Shown in pieces: positions 38,271 to 46,693 of a stretch of 61,208 bases of DNA. The translations under genes and the position numbers were made by a program. The DNA lies in contig CAMYJO010000012.1 in assembly GCA_947258755.1 (NCBI GenBank), forward strand, positions 2,743-63,950, in the 5' to 3' direction. Positions within the stretch are counted from its first letter, which is position 1, and the number at the start of each line of letters is the position of its first letter. The DNA comes from an uncultured Gammaproteobacteria bacterium. Lineage in GTDB: Bacteria > Pseudomonadota > Gammaproteobacteria > JAADHQ01. Below the pieces are notes generated by a model that searched no databases, was not told the origin of the DNA, and saw nothing but the letters and a program-made list of their open reading frames with translations.

Positions 38271-38325
38271 CTAAAGCGTGTCAGACCTGCTTTAGTATAA
38301 CTAATGCGGGTTTTTTTGTACCCGC
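38271..38325 (+). promoter_or_regulatory. Two hairpins between purF and metZ
   Basis: CTAAAGC (38271-38277) pairs with GCTTTAG (38289-38295). GCGGGT (38306-38311) pairs with ACCCGC (38320-38325) around a loop that is mostly T. The first may end purF transcription or the second may be a decayed terminator, since the T run is in its loop. They lie 43-97 bases before metZ. No known SAM-riboswitch core was recognised. Confidence 0.45.
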
Positions 38326-38367
38326 CTGAGAATCAATGAAGTAATACAGATACAGAGGAATGCAGGC

Positions 38368-39549
38368 ATGTCTGATGACCGCAATAGTAACTACTTTGCT
38401 GACACCATAGCGGTAAGGGAAGGGCAAACACGCACGCCAGAAGGTGAGCACGCTGAACCGATCTTCCCTACATCCAGCTATGTGTTTGACAGTGCGGCCG
38501 CAGCAGCGGCACGTTTTTCGGGTGAAGAGCCAGGCAATATTTATTCGCGCTTTACCAATCCGACCGTGCGTACCTTCGAACAACGGCTGGCTGCCCTGGA
38601 AGGTGGAGAGCGTTGTGTCGCCACCGCCTCTGGTATGTCGGCTATTTATGCGACCTGCGCCGGCATTCTGCGTGCGGGTGATCATATCGTTTCATCGCGC
38701 AGCATTTTTGGCAGCACCGTCATCCTGTTTAATAATTTCCTGGAAAAATTCGGTGTTGAGATCAGCTATGTTGACCAGACCGATATGCAGGCATGGACTG
38801 ATGCCCTACAGTCGAATACACGTTTATTATTTCTGGAAACCCCGTCCAATCCGCTGACCGAAATTGCCGATATACGCAAACTGTCAACGCTGGCACATGA
38901 GCATGACTGCCTGTTGGTAGTCGATAACTGTTTTTGCACGCCGGCATTACAGCGGCCACTGGAGCTGGGTGCGGATATCGTCATCCAGTCGGCGACAAAA
39001 TATATCGATGGTCAGGGTCGCTGTGTAGGGGGTGCCGTCATTGGTTCTGAACAATTGGTGGGCACGGATGTCTATGCCTTTTTGCGTACCGCAGGGCCGA
39101 GCATGAGTCCATTTAATGCCTGGGTCTTTCTGAAAGGATTGGAGACACTTAGTCTGCGCATGCAGCGACATTGTCAAAGTGCGATGGATGTCGCCGAATG
39201 GTTGCAACAACAGGACAATGTAACCCGGGTCTGGTATCCAGGGCTGCAGTCACATCCACAACATCAGCTGGCTAAGGAGCAGATGCAGGACTTCGGTGGC
39301 ATTGTGTCGTTTGAGCTCAGTGGTGGTCAAGAAGCGGCCTGGCGTTTAATCGATGCAACACAAATGTTGTCGATAACGGCCAACCTCGGCGACACCAAAA
39401 CAACCATTACCCATCCGGCAACGACAACACATGGCCGTTTATCAGTAGAGGAGCGTCATCAGGCGGGTATCAGTGATGGCCTGATTCGTGTTGCCGTGGG
39501 CCTGGAAGATGTCAGGGATATCAAGAATGACCTGGCGCGTGGACTTTGA
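38368..39549 (+). CDS. metZ: O-succinylhomoserine sulfhydrylase
   Basis: PLP enzyme of the Cys/Met metabolism family that makes homocysteine from O-succinylhomoserine and sulfide. The PLP lysine is in QSATKYIDGQGRCVGGAVIG (about residue 210). PTSSYVFDSAAAAAARF, YSRFTNPTVRTFEQRLAALE and GDTKTTITHPATTTHGRLS are typical of MetZ. The length of 393 residues is normal. The purF-metZ order is the pseudomonad one and indicates direct sulfhydrylation. Confidence 0.95.
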   Translation: MSDDRNSNYFADTIAVREGQTRTPEGEHAEPIFPTSSYVFDSAAAAAARFSGEEPGNIYSRFTNPTVRTFEQRLAALEGGERCVATASGMSAIYATCAGILRAGDHIVSSRSIFGSTVILFNNFLEKFGVEISYVDQTDMQAWTDALQSNTRLLFLETPSNPLTEIADIRKLSTLAHEHDCLLVVDNCFCTPALQRPLELGADIVIQSATKYIDGQGRCVGGAVIGSEQLVGTDVYAFLRTAGPSMSPFNAWVFLKGLETLSLRMQRHCQSAMDVAEWLQQQDNVTRVWYPGLQSHPQHQLAKEQMQDFGGIVSFELSGGQEAAWRLIDATQMLSITANLGDTKTTITHPATTTHGRLSVEERHQAGISDGLIRVAVGLEDVRDIKNDLARGL

Positions 39550-39596
39550 AGGCGATGACAACAGCGCCCAACAAGTCGCATGGTTTGGATAGATAA

Positions 39597-40415
39597 ATGG
39601 AAATGATTACTTCATTGTTTGTTGCAGCAAAGCGTTGTCTGGACTGTACTGAGCCTGGGCAAAAGGTGTCGCTGACGAATTATTATGTACGTCAATGGCG
39701 CGATGGCTTGCTTGACTTGCAAGACCAGCAGCCGGTCTTGGCGATAGCTGAAGCCGGGCGCCCGCAAACACCAGCATTGGTCCCGCCCAATCAGCTTAGC
39801 AGACGAAAAATTGGTACGGAGCAGGGACGCCAGGCGCTGGTACATGCGATTTGTCATATTGAATTCAATGCAATTAATCTGGCCTGGGATGCAGTCTACC
39901 GTTTCCGTGATATGCCGCGAGAATATTATAGTGACTGGTTACAGGTAGCTGAAGAAGAGGCGTATCATTTTTCCCTGTTGCGCGAGCGACTGCAACAACT
40001 GGGTTGTGATTATGGCGATTATGATGCCCACAACGGACTGTGGGAAATGGCCTGCAAGACCGATCATGATGTGTTGGTGCGTATGGCCCTGGTACCCAGG
40101 GTGTTGGAAGCAAGAGGACTGGATGTGACTCCCGGTATGATACAGCGCCTGCAAGGCGCAGGTGACGCGCGTACCGTGGCTTTGTTGGAGATAATCCTGC
40201 GCGATGAGATTGGTCATGTTGCCATTGGTACACGCTGGTTCCAGTTTCTATGTCAGCAACGAGGACTTGATGCCGAGTCCACCTTTGCGGCATTATTACA
40301 GGAGTATATGCAGGGCCATGTAAAAGCGCCTATTCATGAGCAGGCGAGGCGCGCAGCAGGATTCTCGGACGACGAATTAACAATGTTAAAGCAACAAGCA
40401 GGTATATATGAATAA
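39597..40415 (+). CDS. Ferritin-like DUF455 family protein
   Basis: A 272-residue, mostly helical protein. HAICHIEFNAINLAWDAVYR, EEEAYHFSLLRERL and ILRDEIGHVAIGTRWF supply the ExxH-type carboxylate and histidine ligands of a di-iron ferritin-like four-helix bundle. This pattern is that of DUF455 (YP_/MiaE-like annotation is common in databases, but no reaction is established). It has no signal peptide. Its stop overlaps the next gene by 8 bases, so it belongs to the chain that runs to about 42423. Confidence 0.82.
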   Translation: MEMITSLFVAAKRCLDCTEPGQKVSLTNYYVRQWRDGLLDLQDQQPVLAIAEAGRPQTPALVPPNQLSRRKIGTEQGRQALVHAICHIEFNAINLAWDAVYRFRDMPREYYSDWLQVAEEEAYHFSLLRERLQQLGCDYGDYDAHNGLWEMACKTDHDVLVRMALVPRVLEARGLDVTPGMIQRLQGAGDARTVALLEIILRDEIGHVAIGTRWFQFLCQQRGLDAESTFAALLQEYMQGHVKAPIHEQARRAAGFSDDELTMLKQQAGIYE

Positions 40416-41145
40416 AATGACTGGACTACCCGTGTTTTTGATTGCATGTATTGCTTTTTTAGCAGCATGTAGTGATGACAAGCAGCAAACGCAGGCTGAT
40501 TTAATGTTGATGTATCAGGAGTCGGAGCCAGGTCTGGATCCCTATATGACGCGTGTACTGGTTAATAAACAATTCATGCGCCTGGATGAAGGTGGGGACG
40601 ATAGTAATTTCACCTTGTATGATCGTGATAAGAACCTTGTTTATACCGTGTCGCATGAAAATCGAACGGTGATGCAGGTCAAAGCAGTCAAGAGTCAACA
40701 TAAAATTGAACGTCCATTGACCCTGGACGCAAAAAAAATGGACGTTAAAGAGCTGCCTGCCATAGAAGGAAAACAACCAACCCATTACCAGTTGCTGGTC
40801 AATGATAAGTCTTGCGCAGATGTATATGTGATCAAAGATTTACATGAAGATGCAGTGCAGGCGATGACCGGCTTCAAACGAATTCTGGCCAGTATTCATC
40901 TTAGTACCATCAATAATACGCCGGCAGATATGCAGGATGAATGTTTTCTTGCGCATGATATTTTAGCGCCTACGCGCACAATGCAGTTTGGCTTTCCAAT
41001 TATGGAGCAGGGCGCGAACGGGGTAGGACGGCTACTGACAGATTTTGACCGCAACTACAAGGCTGCGCCTGATATTTATAAGTTGCCTCAGGGCTATCGT
41101 GTCATTGATATGGCTGGTAACGCTTTGGATGCAGAGTCGTTGTAA
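40408..41145 (+). CDS. Putative lipoprotein, unknown function
   Basis: A 245-residue protein with a lipoprotein signal (MNKMTGLPVFLIACIAFLAA, then C at the lipobox LAAC), so it is probably membrane-attached in the periplasm. The mature part has alternating strands (MTRVLVNKQFMRLDEGGDDS, FTLYDRDKNLVYTVSHENRT) like outer-membrane or beta-sheet lipoproteins, and three further cysteines would allow a disulfide. I do not recognise a family. It overlaps the ferritin-like gene by 8 bases. Confidence 0.75.
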   Translation: MNKMTGLPVFLIACIAFLAACSDDKQQTQADLMLMYQESEPGLDPYMTRVLVNKQFMRLDEGGDDSNFTLYDRDKNLVYTVSHENRTVMQVKAVKSQHKIERPLTLDAKKMDVKELPAIEGKQPTHYQLLVNDKSCADVYVIKDLHEDAVQAMTGFKRILASIHLSTINNTPADMQDECFLAHDILAPTRTMQFGFPIMEQGANGVGRLLTDFDRNYKAAPDIYKLPQGYRVIDMAGNALDAESL

Positions 41146-41155
41146 AACCAGGTAT

Positions 41156-41800
41156 ATGCGCACGCTACTCATCGCTATCTTTTCAATTATGCTGCTGGCG
41201 TGCACTCAGCCGTCAGTGCATGGCTTGAGTACGCATGAGCAGGCCCTGGCAGAGAATATCGGTTTTGATCCGCTTATTCTGAAAAAGGTAAAGGCATCCG
41301 GGTTCAAGATTGAGGCACTGACCGGTGTCAGCCGAACCGGTAATAGCTTTATAGCAAACGGCCTGTCATTCAAAACTCCTGAACAGAAATCACATGCAGT
41401 GGTAAAACAACTAGATGCCGAAATGACCTCATTGGGATACAGGATTTATATTCAGGAATTGGGTTATGGCTATTTACCGGATCGTGTTGCCATCATTAAA
41501 AGCCAGGATCCGTTTGATATACTGCGAACGAGAAAAACGCATGCCTACACTGCGGATCTGGACACTGAGCAAATTATTGCCAGGTTAAGGGAGTGGGACA
41601 AGCGTTTTGGATTGAAACTGATGGGTGCGGGTTATAACTGGGTCAAGACCGAATTTGAGCGTGTGCCCGAGGACGTAACTTCCTTTAGCCGCGAGGTGCT
41701 GCAATTCTGTCCGGATGTTTTGTTGTTCAGCTCGGGCACGCTGGCACAGTTGTCACGTGATATCACATCGGAGCGCAGCCTGTTTCTGCAATGGAAATAA
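41156..41800 (+). CDS. Putative lipoprotein with DUF4253-like C-terminus
   Basis: MRTLLIAIFSIMLLACTQPS is a lipoprotein signal with lipobox LLAC. The C-terminal part (LREWDKRFGLKLMGAGYNWV, VPEDVTSFSREVLQFCPDVL, SSGTLAQLSRDITSERSL) resembles DUF4253, a domain of unknown role. I chose ATG 41156: the longer frame upstream is the shadow of the preceding gene. It overlaps the next gene by 10 bases. Confidence 0.7.
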   Translation: MRTLLIAIFSIMLLACTQPSVHGLSTHEQALAENIGFDPLILKKVKASGFKIEALTGVSRTGNSFIANGLSFKTPEQKSHAVVKQLDAEMTSLGYRIYIQELGYGYLPDRVAIIKSQDPFDILRTRKTHAYTADLDTEQIIARLREWDKRFGLKLMGAGYNWVKTEFERVPEDVTSFSREVLQFCPDVLLFSSGTLAQLSRDITSERSLFLQWK

Positions 41801-42423
41801 ATAAAGGCATGGGTAAGCTATGGTACCTGATCTATTTCGCGGTACTGGTCTGGTCTGTTATTCATCCCAAAGATTATCCTACCTGGGTACTTGAAGTCTT
41901 CCCGGCACTGCTCGGATTTGTACTGCTGGTGTGGACCAGAAAACGATTTCCATTTACCCCGCTTGCCTACATGCTCATTCTTGTGCATTGCATAGTATTA
42001 ATGGTGGGCGGTCATTACACCTATGCCGAGGTACCGCTATTTGATTATCTCGGAGAGTTATTCGATTGGAAACGTAATCATTATGATAAGCTCGGTCACC
42101 TTGTGCAGGGTTTTGTACCCGCCATTATTGCCCGTGAAATCCTGCTACGATTGCAAATTGTAGCTGGTGGCGGCTGGTTGTTTTTTATCATTGTCTGTAT
42201 TTGTCTGGCGATCAGTGCCTTTTACGAAATGCTGGAGTGGTGGGTCGCCCTGTACTCGGAAGAAGCGGCCGATGCCTTTCTCGGTACCCAGGGTTATATA
42301 TGGGATACACAGTCGGATATGGCCTGGGCGATGCTCGGCGCCGTGATTGCCTTGCTGCTGTTAAAGCGAATACATGATCGGCAAATATTTAGACTGACCG
42401 GAATGTCGTTTGACGGTGCGTGA
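41791..42423 (+). CDS. YjdF/DUF2238 family inner-membrane protein
   Basis: A 210-residue protein with about six membrane spans. The charged centre WKRNHYDKLGHLVQGFVPAI, the segment AISAFYEMLEWWVALYSEEA and LGTQGYIWDTQSDM are the conserved blocks of DUF2238 (E. coli YjdF). The role is unknown; the conserved His, Glu and Asp residues at the membrane face suggest an enzyme or metal site. It is translationally linked to the lipoprotein before it. Confidence 0.85.
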   Translation: MEINKGMGKLWYLIYFAVLVWSVIHPKDYPTWVLEVFPALLGFVLLVWTRKRFPFTPLAYMLILVHCIVLMVGGHYTYAEVPLFDYLGELFDWKRNHYDKLGHLVQGFVPAIIAREILLRLQIVAGGGWLFFIIVCICLAISAFYEMLEWWVALYSEEAADAFLGTQGYIWDTQSDMAWAMLGAVIALLLLKRIHDRQIFRLTGMSFDGA

Positions 42424-42453
42424 TGGTGTACGACAGCTTAACAGGTTGGGCCT

Positions 42454-43020
42454 ATGAATTATTGTAGTCACTGCGGCAAGGTAGTTAAAGTGATTATACC
42501 TGAGGGTGATAATTTGCCGCGTCATGTCTGCAGCGATTGCGGTATGATTCATTATCAGAACCCGAAAATTGTCACCGGCTGTATCCCTGAGTGGCAGGAC
42601 AAGATCCTGCTATGCAAAAGGGGCATAGAACCACGCCATGGTCTGTGGACATTGCCGGCAGGTTTCATGGAGAATAATGAAACCACGGCCGAAGGCGCTG
42701 CGCGGGAAACACGCGAGGAGACACTTGCCGAAGTCGAGATCGTCGAACTCTATTCCTTATTTAATATTCCCCATATCAGCCAGGTGTACCTGTTGTTCCG
42801 CGCACGCATGAACGACCTCGATTTTGGCCCTACCCATGAAAGCCTGGAGGTCGCGTTGTTTGCCGAAGATGAAATACCCTGGGAGGAACTAGCCTTTCCG
42901 GTGATACGTGAAACCTTGCTTCGTTATTTTAATGATCGCAGCAATGGCGAATATAAATTACAGCTTGGGGATATTACCCCGGCGATGAAAAAGCAGATGG
43001 GCAAGCCATGGCCGGGATGA
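42454..43020 (+). CDS. Nudix hydrolase with N-terminal zinc ribbon
   Basis: An N-terminal zinc ribbon (Cys4, Cys7, Cys26, Cys29) is followed by [14 protein letters not shown] and the Nudix box [20 protein letters not shown] at about residues 70-90. The family Gly after REUxEEx is replaced by Leu (EETLAEV), a change found in some members. This layout is like NADH pyrophosphatase-type or ADP-ribose-type Nudix proteins with a zf-Nudix domain. The substrate is not known. It starts 30 bases after the YjdF-like gene. Confidence 0.88.
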   Translation: MNYCSHCGKVVKVIIPEGDNLPRHVCSDCGMIHYQNPKIVTGCIPEWQDKILLCKRGIEPRHGLWTLPAGFMENNETTAEGAARETREETLAEVEIVELYSLFNIPHISQVYLLFRARMNDLDFGPTHESLEVALFAEDEIPWEELAFPVIRETLLRYFNDRSNGEYKLQLGDITPAMKKQMGKPWPG

Positions 43021-43399
43021 AGTGGAATTCTGTGAATTCTGGCTATGAAGCCACCGAAACCTGACTGTATCATGACTCGCGTAAGCTTATGCTATTAATC
43101 GTTAATGGCCAAGTGCCTGCCTACGACCTAAAGCGGACGCTGACCGTCATCCCCGAGCGCCTTTGTCGGGGATCCATTAGTCACACGATTGCAGAAAGGG
43201 GCCTGATACCTTTAAGGCCATGGATCCCCGACTAAAACATTCGGGGGCTTGTGGCCGTAAGCGGAAATCTGGCTAATGTTGTCTGAATGTCTGTATCATA
43301 TTCAGAAAATAAAATCCCTTTAAGAATGCTTAAGGAAGCATCGTGTGACCCTATGTTACTGCAGCACTGCTGCCGGGAAACATAAAACTTATGCGCTAG
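43021..43399. repeat. Compound palindromic repeat in the nudix-lpxH gap
   Basis: This gap lies between convergent genes. A perfect 13-bp inverted repeat GTCGGGGATCCAT (43165-43177) and ATGGATCCCCGAC (43220-43232) is nested inside CCCCGA (43151-43156) and TCGGGG (43241-43246). The form GTCATCCCCGAG...TCGGGGATCCAT is like a widespread class of intergenic repeats in proteobacteria. The rest of the gap shows nothing clear; it may act as a shared terminator. Confidence 0.75.
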
Positions 43400-44137
43400 T
43401 CAGGACTGTTCCCTGCTTAATGTTTGCAGTTGATAACCATCCTTGCTCCAGCGTAATACACTGCCTTGTGCATGCCAGTCACCTAGCACGATGCGTTTCC
43501 TGTCATCACTGTTATGCTTCCATTTGTGAATATCGGGGCGATGGGTATGGCCGTGTATTAATATATACACATTGTGTTGCTGCATGTATTGATCCACAGT
43601 AGATTGGGTGACGTCCATGATCTCTGTCGTTTTAGCCTGGGTTTCCTGCTGGCTTTTTTGTCGCAGACCTTCGGCTATTTGTTTACGTTGAGCCAGTGAT
43701 TGCTGTAGAAACTGTGCCTGCCATTCCGGTTTGCGTACTTGCTGGCGAAATGCCTGGTAGTCGGCATCATCGCTACATAACAGGTCACCATGCATGATCA
43801 GAACTTGTTCGCCATACAAATCGATGACGCTGGGATCGTCAAGTATTGTGCAACCGGCCTGTTGGGCGAAGTGCTGGCCAAGGAGAAAATCCCGATTGCC
43901 GTGTTGGATATAGATCGGTGTACCCTGGGAGCTTAGTTCTTTCAGGTTGCTAATGATCTGCTGGTGATCGGGATTGTCATCATCGTCACCAAGCCAGACT
44001 TCAAACAGATCACCGAGGATGTAAAGCGCATCACAGCGCTTTGCATCCTGTTGCATGAATTCGAGAAATTGCTGCTGAATTTCAGGGTGATCTGAGTCCA
44101 GGTGTAGATCGGATATAAACAGGGTTTCTCCCTGCAT
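43400..44137 (-). CDS. lpxH: UDP-2,3-diacylglucosamine diphosphatase
   Basis: Calcineurin-like metallophosphoesterase that makes lipid X in lipid A synthesis at the inner membrane. The metal ligands are in FISDLHLDS, ILGDLFEVWLGDD, HGNRDFLLG, MHGDLLCSDD and HGHTHRPDIH. The length of 245 residues is normal. It lies directly after a cyclophilin gene with the start and stop codons touching, the same arrangement as ppiB-lpxH in E. coli. Confidence 0.97.
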   Translation of the reverse strand: MQGETLFISDLHLDSDHPEIQQQFLEFMQQDAKRCDALYILGDLFEVWLGDDDDNPDHQQIISNLKELSSQGTPIYIQHGNRDFLLGQHFAQQAGCTILDDPSVIDLYGEQVLIMHGDLLCSDDADYQAFRQQVRKPEWQAQFLQQSLAQRKQIAEGLRQKSQQETQAKTTEIMDVTQSTVDQYMQQHNVYILIHGHTHRPDIHKWKHNSDDRKRIVLGDWHAQGSVLRWSKDGYQLQTLSREQS

Positions 44138-44778
44138 TACTCGCTGGCATCCTCGACGAGCTTAACTTCCTCGATCATGACATCATCAACTGGGACATCC
44201 TGGTGCATGCCGGCTGAGCCAGTAGCGACTTTTTCAATGGTCTTGACGGTATCCATACCGTCGATGACTTTACCGAACACGCAGTAACCCCAGCCTTGTG
44301 GACTTGGTGAGCTGTAATTCAGGAAGTCATTATCCTTGGCGTTGATGAAGAACTGTGCTGTGGCCGAATCCGGGTCAGGCGTGCGCGCCATGGCGATGGT
44401 GCCTTCATCGTTGGTAAGACCGTTATCGGCTTCATTCTTGATTGCTGCGTTTACGTCTTTCTGGGTCATGCCGGGAACAAAGCCGCCACCCTGGATCATG
44501 AAGCCGGGTATCACGCGGTGGAAAATAGTGCCATTGAAATGGCCGGATTCTACATAATCAATGAAGTTTTTAACTGTATTAGGGGCCTTGTCTGGGTACA
44601 GTTCCAGCGTAATCGTGCCGTAATTTGTCTTCATGGATATCTTCATGTTCTTTGTTCCTGTTGGTTGTTGGTTCACTGCGGGTTCGGGTGTAGCGCTTGG
44701 TTTTTGCTGTTTTTGCACAGTAATCACGGCAAAAATGACCAGCATGATTACAATCGCCAGACTGATATAGCGAGACAT
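44137..44778 (-). CDS. Membrane-anchored cyclophilin-type peptidyl-prolyl isomerase
   Basis: Residues 1-21 (SRYISLAIVIMLVIFAVITV) form an uncleaved signal anchor, followed by a Pro/Thr/Gln linker and a cyclophilin domain from about residue 45: FHRVIPGFMIQGGGF, GTIAMARTPDPDSATAQFFI and WGYCVFGKVIDGMD. It therefore probably acts in the periplasm, unlike E. coli PpiB which is cytoplasmic. An internal ATG (residue 45) could give a soluble form. It is divergent from cysS by 163 bases and precedes lpxH. Confidence 0.93.
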   Translation of the reverse strand: MSRYISLAIVIMLVIFAVITVQKQQKPSATPEPAVNQQPTGTKNMKISMKTNYGTITLELYPDKAPNTVKNFIDYVESGHFNGTIFHRVIPGFMIQGGGFVPGMTQKDVNAAIKNEADNGLTNDEGTIAMARTPDPDSATAQFFINAKDNDFLNYSSPSPQGWGYCVFGKVIDGMDTVKTIEKVATGSAGMHQDVPVDDVMIEEVKLVEDASE

Positions 44779-44941
44779 GTCTGTCTACCTCCAATTTTTA
44801 AGCCTGTATCATATAGCTTTTTTGGATCCGCTACAAAAGCTGCAGGCAGAGGGTGGGCGCAGGTTTTCGGATGCCAGGCTTGCTGTTAAACTAGGCGGCA
44901 TCTAAATAAGCCCTGAGAAAAATAATGACCGGTACCCGTAA

Positions 44942-46339
44942 ATGTTAGCGATTTATAACAACCTGACCCGTAAAAAAGCGCCATTTGAGCCAATTAATCC
45001 TAAAAATGTAAGGTTATACGTTTGCGGCATGACAGTTTACGACCTATGCCATCTGGGGCATGCCAGGGTATTGGTGGTTTTTGATGTGGTCTACCGTTAT
45101 TTGTGCCATATCTATGGAAAGGATCATGTGAATTATGTGCGCAATATTACTGATATTGATGACAAGATCATTCAGCGCGCGAATGAAAACGGCGAGGCCT
45201 TTACTGAGTTAACTGAACGTTTCATTGAGGCCATGCATGAAGATGCCAAGGGTCTGAATATCCTGCCACCGACCATGGAACCGCGCGCAACCACGCACAT
45301 GACCGAGATCATAGCCATGATCCAGGCCCTGGTCGACAAGGGTTTTGCCTATGCGGCTGATAATGGTGATGTCTATTATGATGTCAGTCGTTTTCAGCAC
45401 TATGGCCAACTGTCCGGTAAAAAACTGGAAGACCTGCAGGCGGGCGCACGGGTGGCAGTGGACCAGGCCAAGGATGATCCGCTGGATTTCGTACTATGGA
45501 AATCGGCCAAGCCGGATGAGCCACACTGGGACTCTCCCTGGGGTAAGGGTCGGCCGGGTTGGCACATCGAATGTTCGGCGATGTCGACGCACTGTCTCGG
45601 TAATCATTTTGATATTCATGGCGGCGGCATGGATTTGCAATTCCCGCATCATGAAAACGAAATTGCACAATCAGAGGGAGCGACGGGCGAAAAATTCGTT
45701 AACGTCTGGATGCATAACGGTTTTGTGCGTATTGATGATGAAAAGATGTCAAAATCACTCGGTAATTTTTTTACCATCCGTGAAATACAGGCACGTTATC
45801 GCCCCGAGATCATCCGGTATTTTATATTAAACAGTCAGTACCGCAGTCCATTGAATTATTCCGATGCGCAGCTTGACAGTGCCTATGCAGCGCTGGAAGG
45901 GTTTTATACCGCATTGCGTGGACTCGAGCCGATGGACGCGGATGACTATGGTGATTATGGCAAAGAGTTTTTTCACGCTATGGATGATGACTTTAATACT
46001 GCCGGTGCCATCGCGGTATTGGCGGAATTGCGTAAGGACATCAACCAGGCGAAAACTGCCGACATCGAAAAAGCTAATCATCTGGCGGGTATTCTGAAGT
46101 CACTGGCTGATCTGTTGGGTATTCTTCAAGATGATGCAGAGCATTTTCTGAAACAGGGCGCCAAGCCCCAGGCAGAGAGTGCTCTCAGTGATGAAGCCAT
46201 CGATGCACTGATCGAACAACGCGATGCGGCACGTGCCAGTAAAAACTGGGCCGAATCCGATCGTATCCGAGACCTGTTCAAGCAAGAGGGCATTGTCGTT
46301 GAAGACGGCGCCGGCGGCAGCACCTGGCGTCGGCAATAA
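44942..46339 (+). CDS. cysS: Cysteinyl-tRNA synthetase
   Basis: Class I synthetase that charges tRNA-Cys. Zinc ligand Cys28 is in [11 protein letters not shown]; the HIGH motif is HLGHAR (about residues 37-42), [11 protein letters not shown] holds further zinc ligands, and KMSKS occurs at about 268. The length of 465 residues is normal. No T-box or tRNA-like leader is seen. It is divergent from the cyclophilin-lpxH pair, the conserved order. Confidence 0.98.
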   Translation: MLAIYNNLTRKKAPFEPINPKNVRLYVCGMTVYDLCHLGHARVLVVFDVVYRYLCHIYGKDHVNYVRNITDIDDKIIQRANENGEAFTELTERFIEAMHEDAKGLNILPPTMEPRATTHMTEIIAMIQALVDKGFAYAADNGDVYYDVSRFQHYGQLSGKKLEDLQAGARVAVDQAKDDPLDFVLWKSAKPDEPHWDSPWGKGRPGWHIECSAMSTHCLGNHFDIHGGGMDLQFPHHENEIAQSEGATGEKFVNVWMHNGFVRIDDEKMSKSLGNFFTIREIQARYRPEIIRYFILNSQYRSPLNYSDAQLDSAYAALEGFYTALRGLEPMDADDYGDYGKEFFHAMDDDFNTAGAIAVLAELRKDINQAKTADIEKANHLAGILKSLADLLGILQDDAEHFLKQGAKPQAESALSDEAIDALIEQRDAARASKNWAESDRIRDLFKQEGIVVEDGAGGSTWRRQ

Positions 46340-46693
46340 TCGTTGTTACTCAAGTTGCCAAACCATCCTAACCACTTCTTTGTATTCGTCCGCTACTGAC
46401 AGCCGCCTGCAGGATAGCGCCCAGCCAAATGCTTTTATCAGGGCCCGTTCCAACCTGCAACCGAGGCGGTGTTCGCATCAGGGACAAGATTGTAGTCCCC
46501 CCTGCATAGACACTAAGCCTCTGAAAAAAGGGAATAAAACGCATACTAACGATTAACATTGGTTAGTTTATATTACGTCAATGTCGAGTAGGTCACAAAA
46601 TATTGGGAAAATAATCCTAAATATTTGACAGGCGCTGTATTTGGGTTAATAATCCCAATTGTAAATTATATACAACAGCGTAGGAGCAAGACA
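46340..46693 (+). promoter_or_regulatory. Upstream region of the DUF5666 gene with two candidate operator repeats
   Basis: 354 bases without a gene. Two copies of TTGGGNNAATAATCC (46603-46617 and 46641-46655, 13 of 15 bases equal) lie 38 bases apart, 91 and 53 bases before the DUF5666 start. The second extends into a dyad TTGGG/CCCAA. Direct repeats spaced by nearly four helical turns suggest binding of a dimeric regulator. The sequence around 46380-46560 shows nothing I can name. Confidence 0.45.
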
